From contig CAXXXY010000008.1 of the NCBI GenBank assembly GCA_963667515.2, forward strand, positions 124,001 to 188,000: DNA of 64,000 nt, given 5' to 3'. This DNA is from VYDC01 sp963667515 (lineage in GTDB: Bacteria; Chloroflexota; Dehalococcoidia; UBA2979). The number at the start of each line of letters is the position of its first letter. Position 1 is the first letter of the stretch. Both the position numbers and the translations under genes were made by a program. Under the pieces are notes generated by a model, which was given only the letters and a program-made list of their open reading frames with translations, did no database searches and was not told the origin of the DNA. Positions 63,211-64,000 of the stretch are shown one piece after another.

Positions 63211-64000
63211 TGTAGTTCCCACGTAGGTTGTTGAGAGGATGAGGGGCCTCGCCCGCTGCTGTGTGTGACAGCACGGCAGTAGCGAGGAGAGGACACCCTC
63301 ATGGCCCATCGTAACGCGCGGCTGACGCCGCTGACCCGACTCGAGCTCGTGCGGGAAGTGGACGCCGGCTGGCCCCAGGCTGAGGTCGCTCGCCACTTCC
63401 GCGTCTCCCGCCACACCGTTGCCAAGTGGCTGGGGCGCTTCCGGGCGGAGGGAGCGGCAGGGCTCGAGGACCGCAGCTCCGCCCCGCGCGCGCATCCCCG
63501 GCGCACGCCGCCCGAGCTGGAGCGACGCATCTGCGCCGTGCGACGCACGCAGGGATTCGGGCCGCATCGCATCCAGTGGGCGCTCGGGGTCGCCCGCTCC
63601 ACGGTCTACGCCGTGCTGCGGCGCCGCGGCCTCAACCGGCTCGACCGCCTGCACCGCGTCACCCGGGAGCCGGTCCGCTACGAGCACGACGCCCCCGGCG
63701 ACCTGCTGCATCTCGACGTGAAGAAGCTCGGGCGCGTCCCCGAGGGCGGCGGCAAGCGAATGGCGCCTGGCTTCGCCGAGACGCGCTCCGGGCCGCATTC
63801 GCGGCGTTCGCTGGGGCTGGAGTACCTACACGTCGCCGTCGACGACCACAGCCGTTACGCCTACGTCTCCGTCCTGCCCGACGAGCGTGGCGCGAGCTGC
63901 GCCGCCTTCCTCGAGCAGGCGCTCGCGGCCTTCCGCCGGCGTGGCGTGCGCGTGCGCCGGGTCCTGACCGACAACGCGAAGGCCTACACCGTCGCCCGCA
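63211..64000 (+). mobile_element. IS481-family insertion sequence, copy C (left part, cut by window end)
   Basis: Left end TGTAGTTCCCACGTAGGTTG and the leader identical to copy A by eye. About 260 bases of the element are missing because the window ends. Confidence 0.9.
63301..64000 (+). CDS. IS481-family transposase, partial
   Basis: First 233 codons or so of the same transposase as in copies A and B, including the helix-turn-helix, Asp139 and Asp224. The final catalytic Glu and C-terminus lie outside the window. Not evidence of a truncated gene. Confidence 0.93.
   Translation, partial: MAHRNARLTPLTRLELVREVDAGWPQAEVARHFRVSRHTVAKWLGRFRAEGAAGLEDRSSAPRAHPRRTPPELERRICAVRRTQGFGPHRIQWALGVARSTVYAVLRRRGLNRLDRLHRVTREPVRYEHDAPGDLLHLDVKKLGRVPEGGGKRMAPGFAETRSGPHSRRSLGLEYLHVAVDDHSRYAYVSVLPDERGASCAAFLEQALAAFRRRGVRVRRVLTDNAKAYTVAR

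Overview
The window is a very GC-rich, gene-dense bacterial chromosome segment with short intergenic gaps, many GTG starts and 4-bp GTGA/ATGA overlaps between neighbours. Gene content suggests an aerobic heterotroph of the Chloroflexota (Thermomicrobia or Dehalococcoidia/Tepidiformia-like), with an actinobacterium of the Thermoleophilia type as the alternative. Supporting points are F420 biosynthesis genes with F420-type oxidoreductases, a transaldolase-glucose-6-phosphate isomerase fusion, a GlgC of the RAKPAVPFGG type and a Lgt-like/TlpA pair. No rRNA, tRNA or CRISPR array was seen, so the taxonomy is inference only.

Layout. 1-12.7 kb: pirin-like fragment, MscL, an ATP-grasp ligase, an acyl-CoA dehydrogenase, a flavin-binding protein, a DUF1684/Lgt-like/TlpA operon, a monothiol glutaredoxin-like protein, a YciH/SUI1 factor, two MFS transporters, a small probable selenoprotein with an in-frame UGA (10063-10359), and two paralogous MaoC-type hydratases. 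12.9-20 kb: second acyl-CoA dehydrogenase, cofD-cofC for coenzyme F420, a two-domain DUF427 protein, an amidohydrolase, and a threonine ammonia-lyase gene split by a +1 frameshift. 20-32.7 kb: a catabolic island (three amidohydrolase-type genes counting the one at 17 kb, an N-carbamoylsarcosine-amidase-like hydrolase, a dihydropyrimidinase, enoyl-CoA hydratase, LLM and Ddn-like F420-type enzymes, a double-domain CoA-transferase, a third acyl-CoA dehydrogenase) cut by two nearly identical IS481-family elements. 32.7-45 kb: YHS protein, YyaL-type protein, disulfide oxidoreductase, frameshifted alpha/beta-hydrolase, ABM monooxygenase, then an Lhr helicase / YjbQ / VOC / RNase D set. 45-52 kb: ROK kinase, GlgC, OtsB, OtsA and a GH15 enzyme for glycogen and trehalose. 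51-59.6 kb: a pentose-phosphate operon (tkt, tal-pgi, gnd, zwf, pgl). 59.8-64 kb: M16 peptidases, a flavin reductase and a third IS481 copy cut by the window end.

How the parts fit. The sugar genes form one connected block: GlgC and the OtsA/OtsB pair consume glucose-1-P, glucose-6-P and UDP-glucose for storage or osmoprotection, the GH15 enzyme could return glucose, the ROK kinase could phosphorylate it, and the pentose-phosphate operon supplies NADPH and pentoses. The acyl-CoA dehydrogenases, hydratases, CoA-transferase and ring or amide hydrolases look like a peripheral pathway that opens cyclic amides or acids and feeds beta-oxidation-like steps. F420 synthesis and F420-type oxidoreductases lie among them.

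The most notable non-gene signals are: a hairpin repeat family whose stem varies with compensatory changes and which often abuts stop codons; tandem duplications of gene ends (28 bp at two acyl-CoA dehydrogenase starts, about 15 bp x3 at the DUF427 stop, about 144 bp x2 at an amidohydrolase stop); IS481 copies inserted in GCTAGC sites, two of which contain a TAG stop codon; and the UGA-containing CC/Se-type gene.
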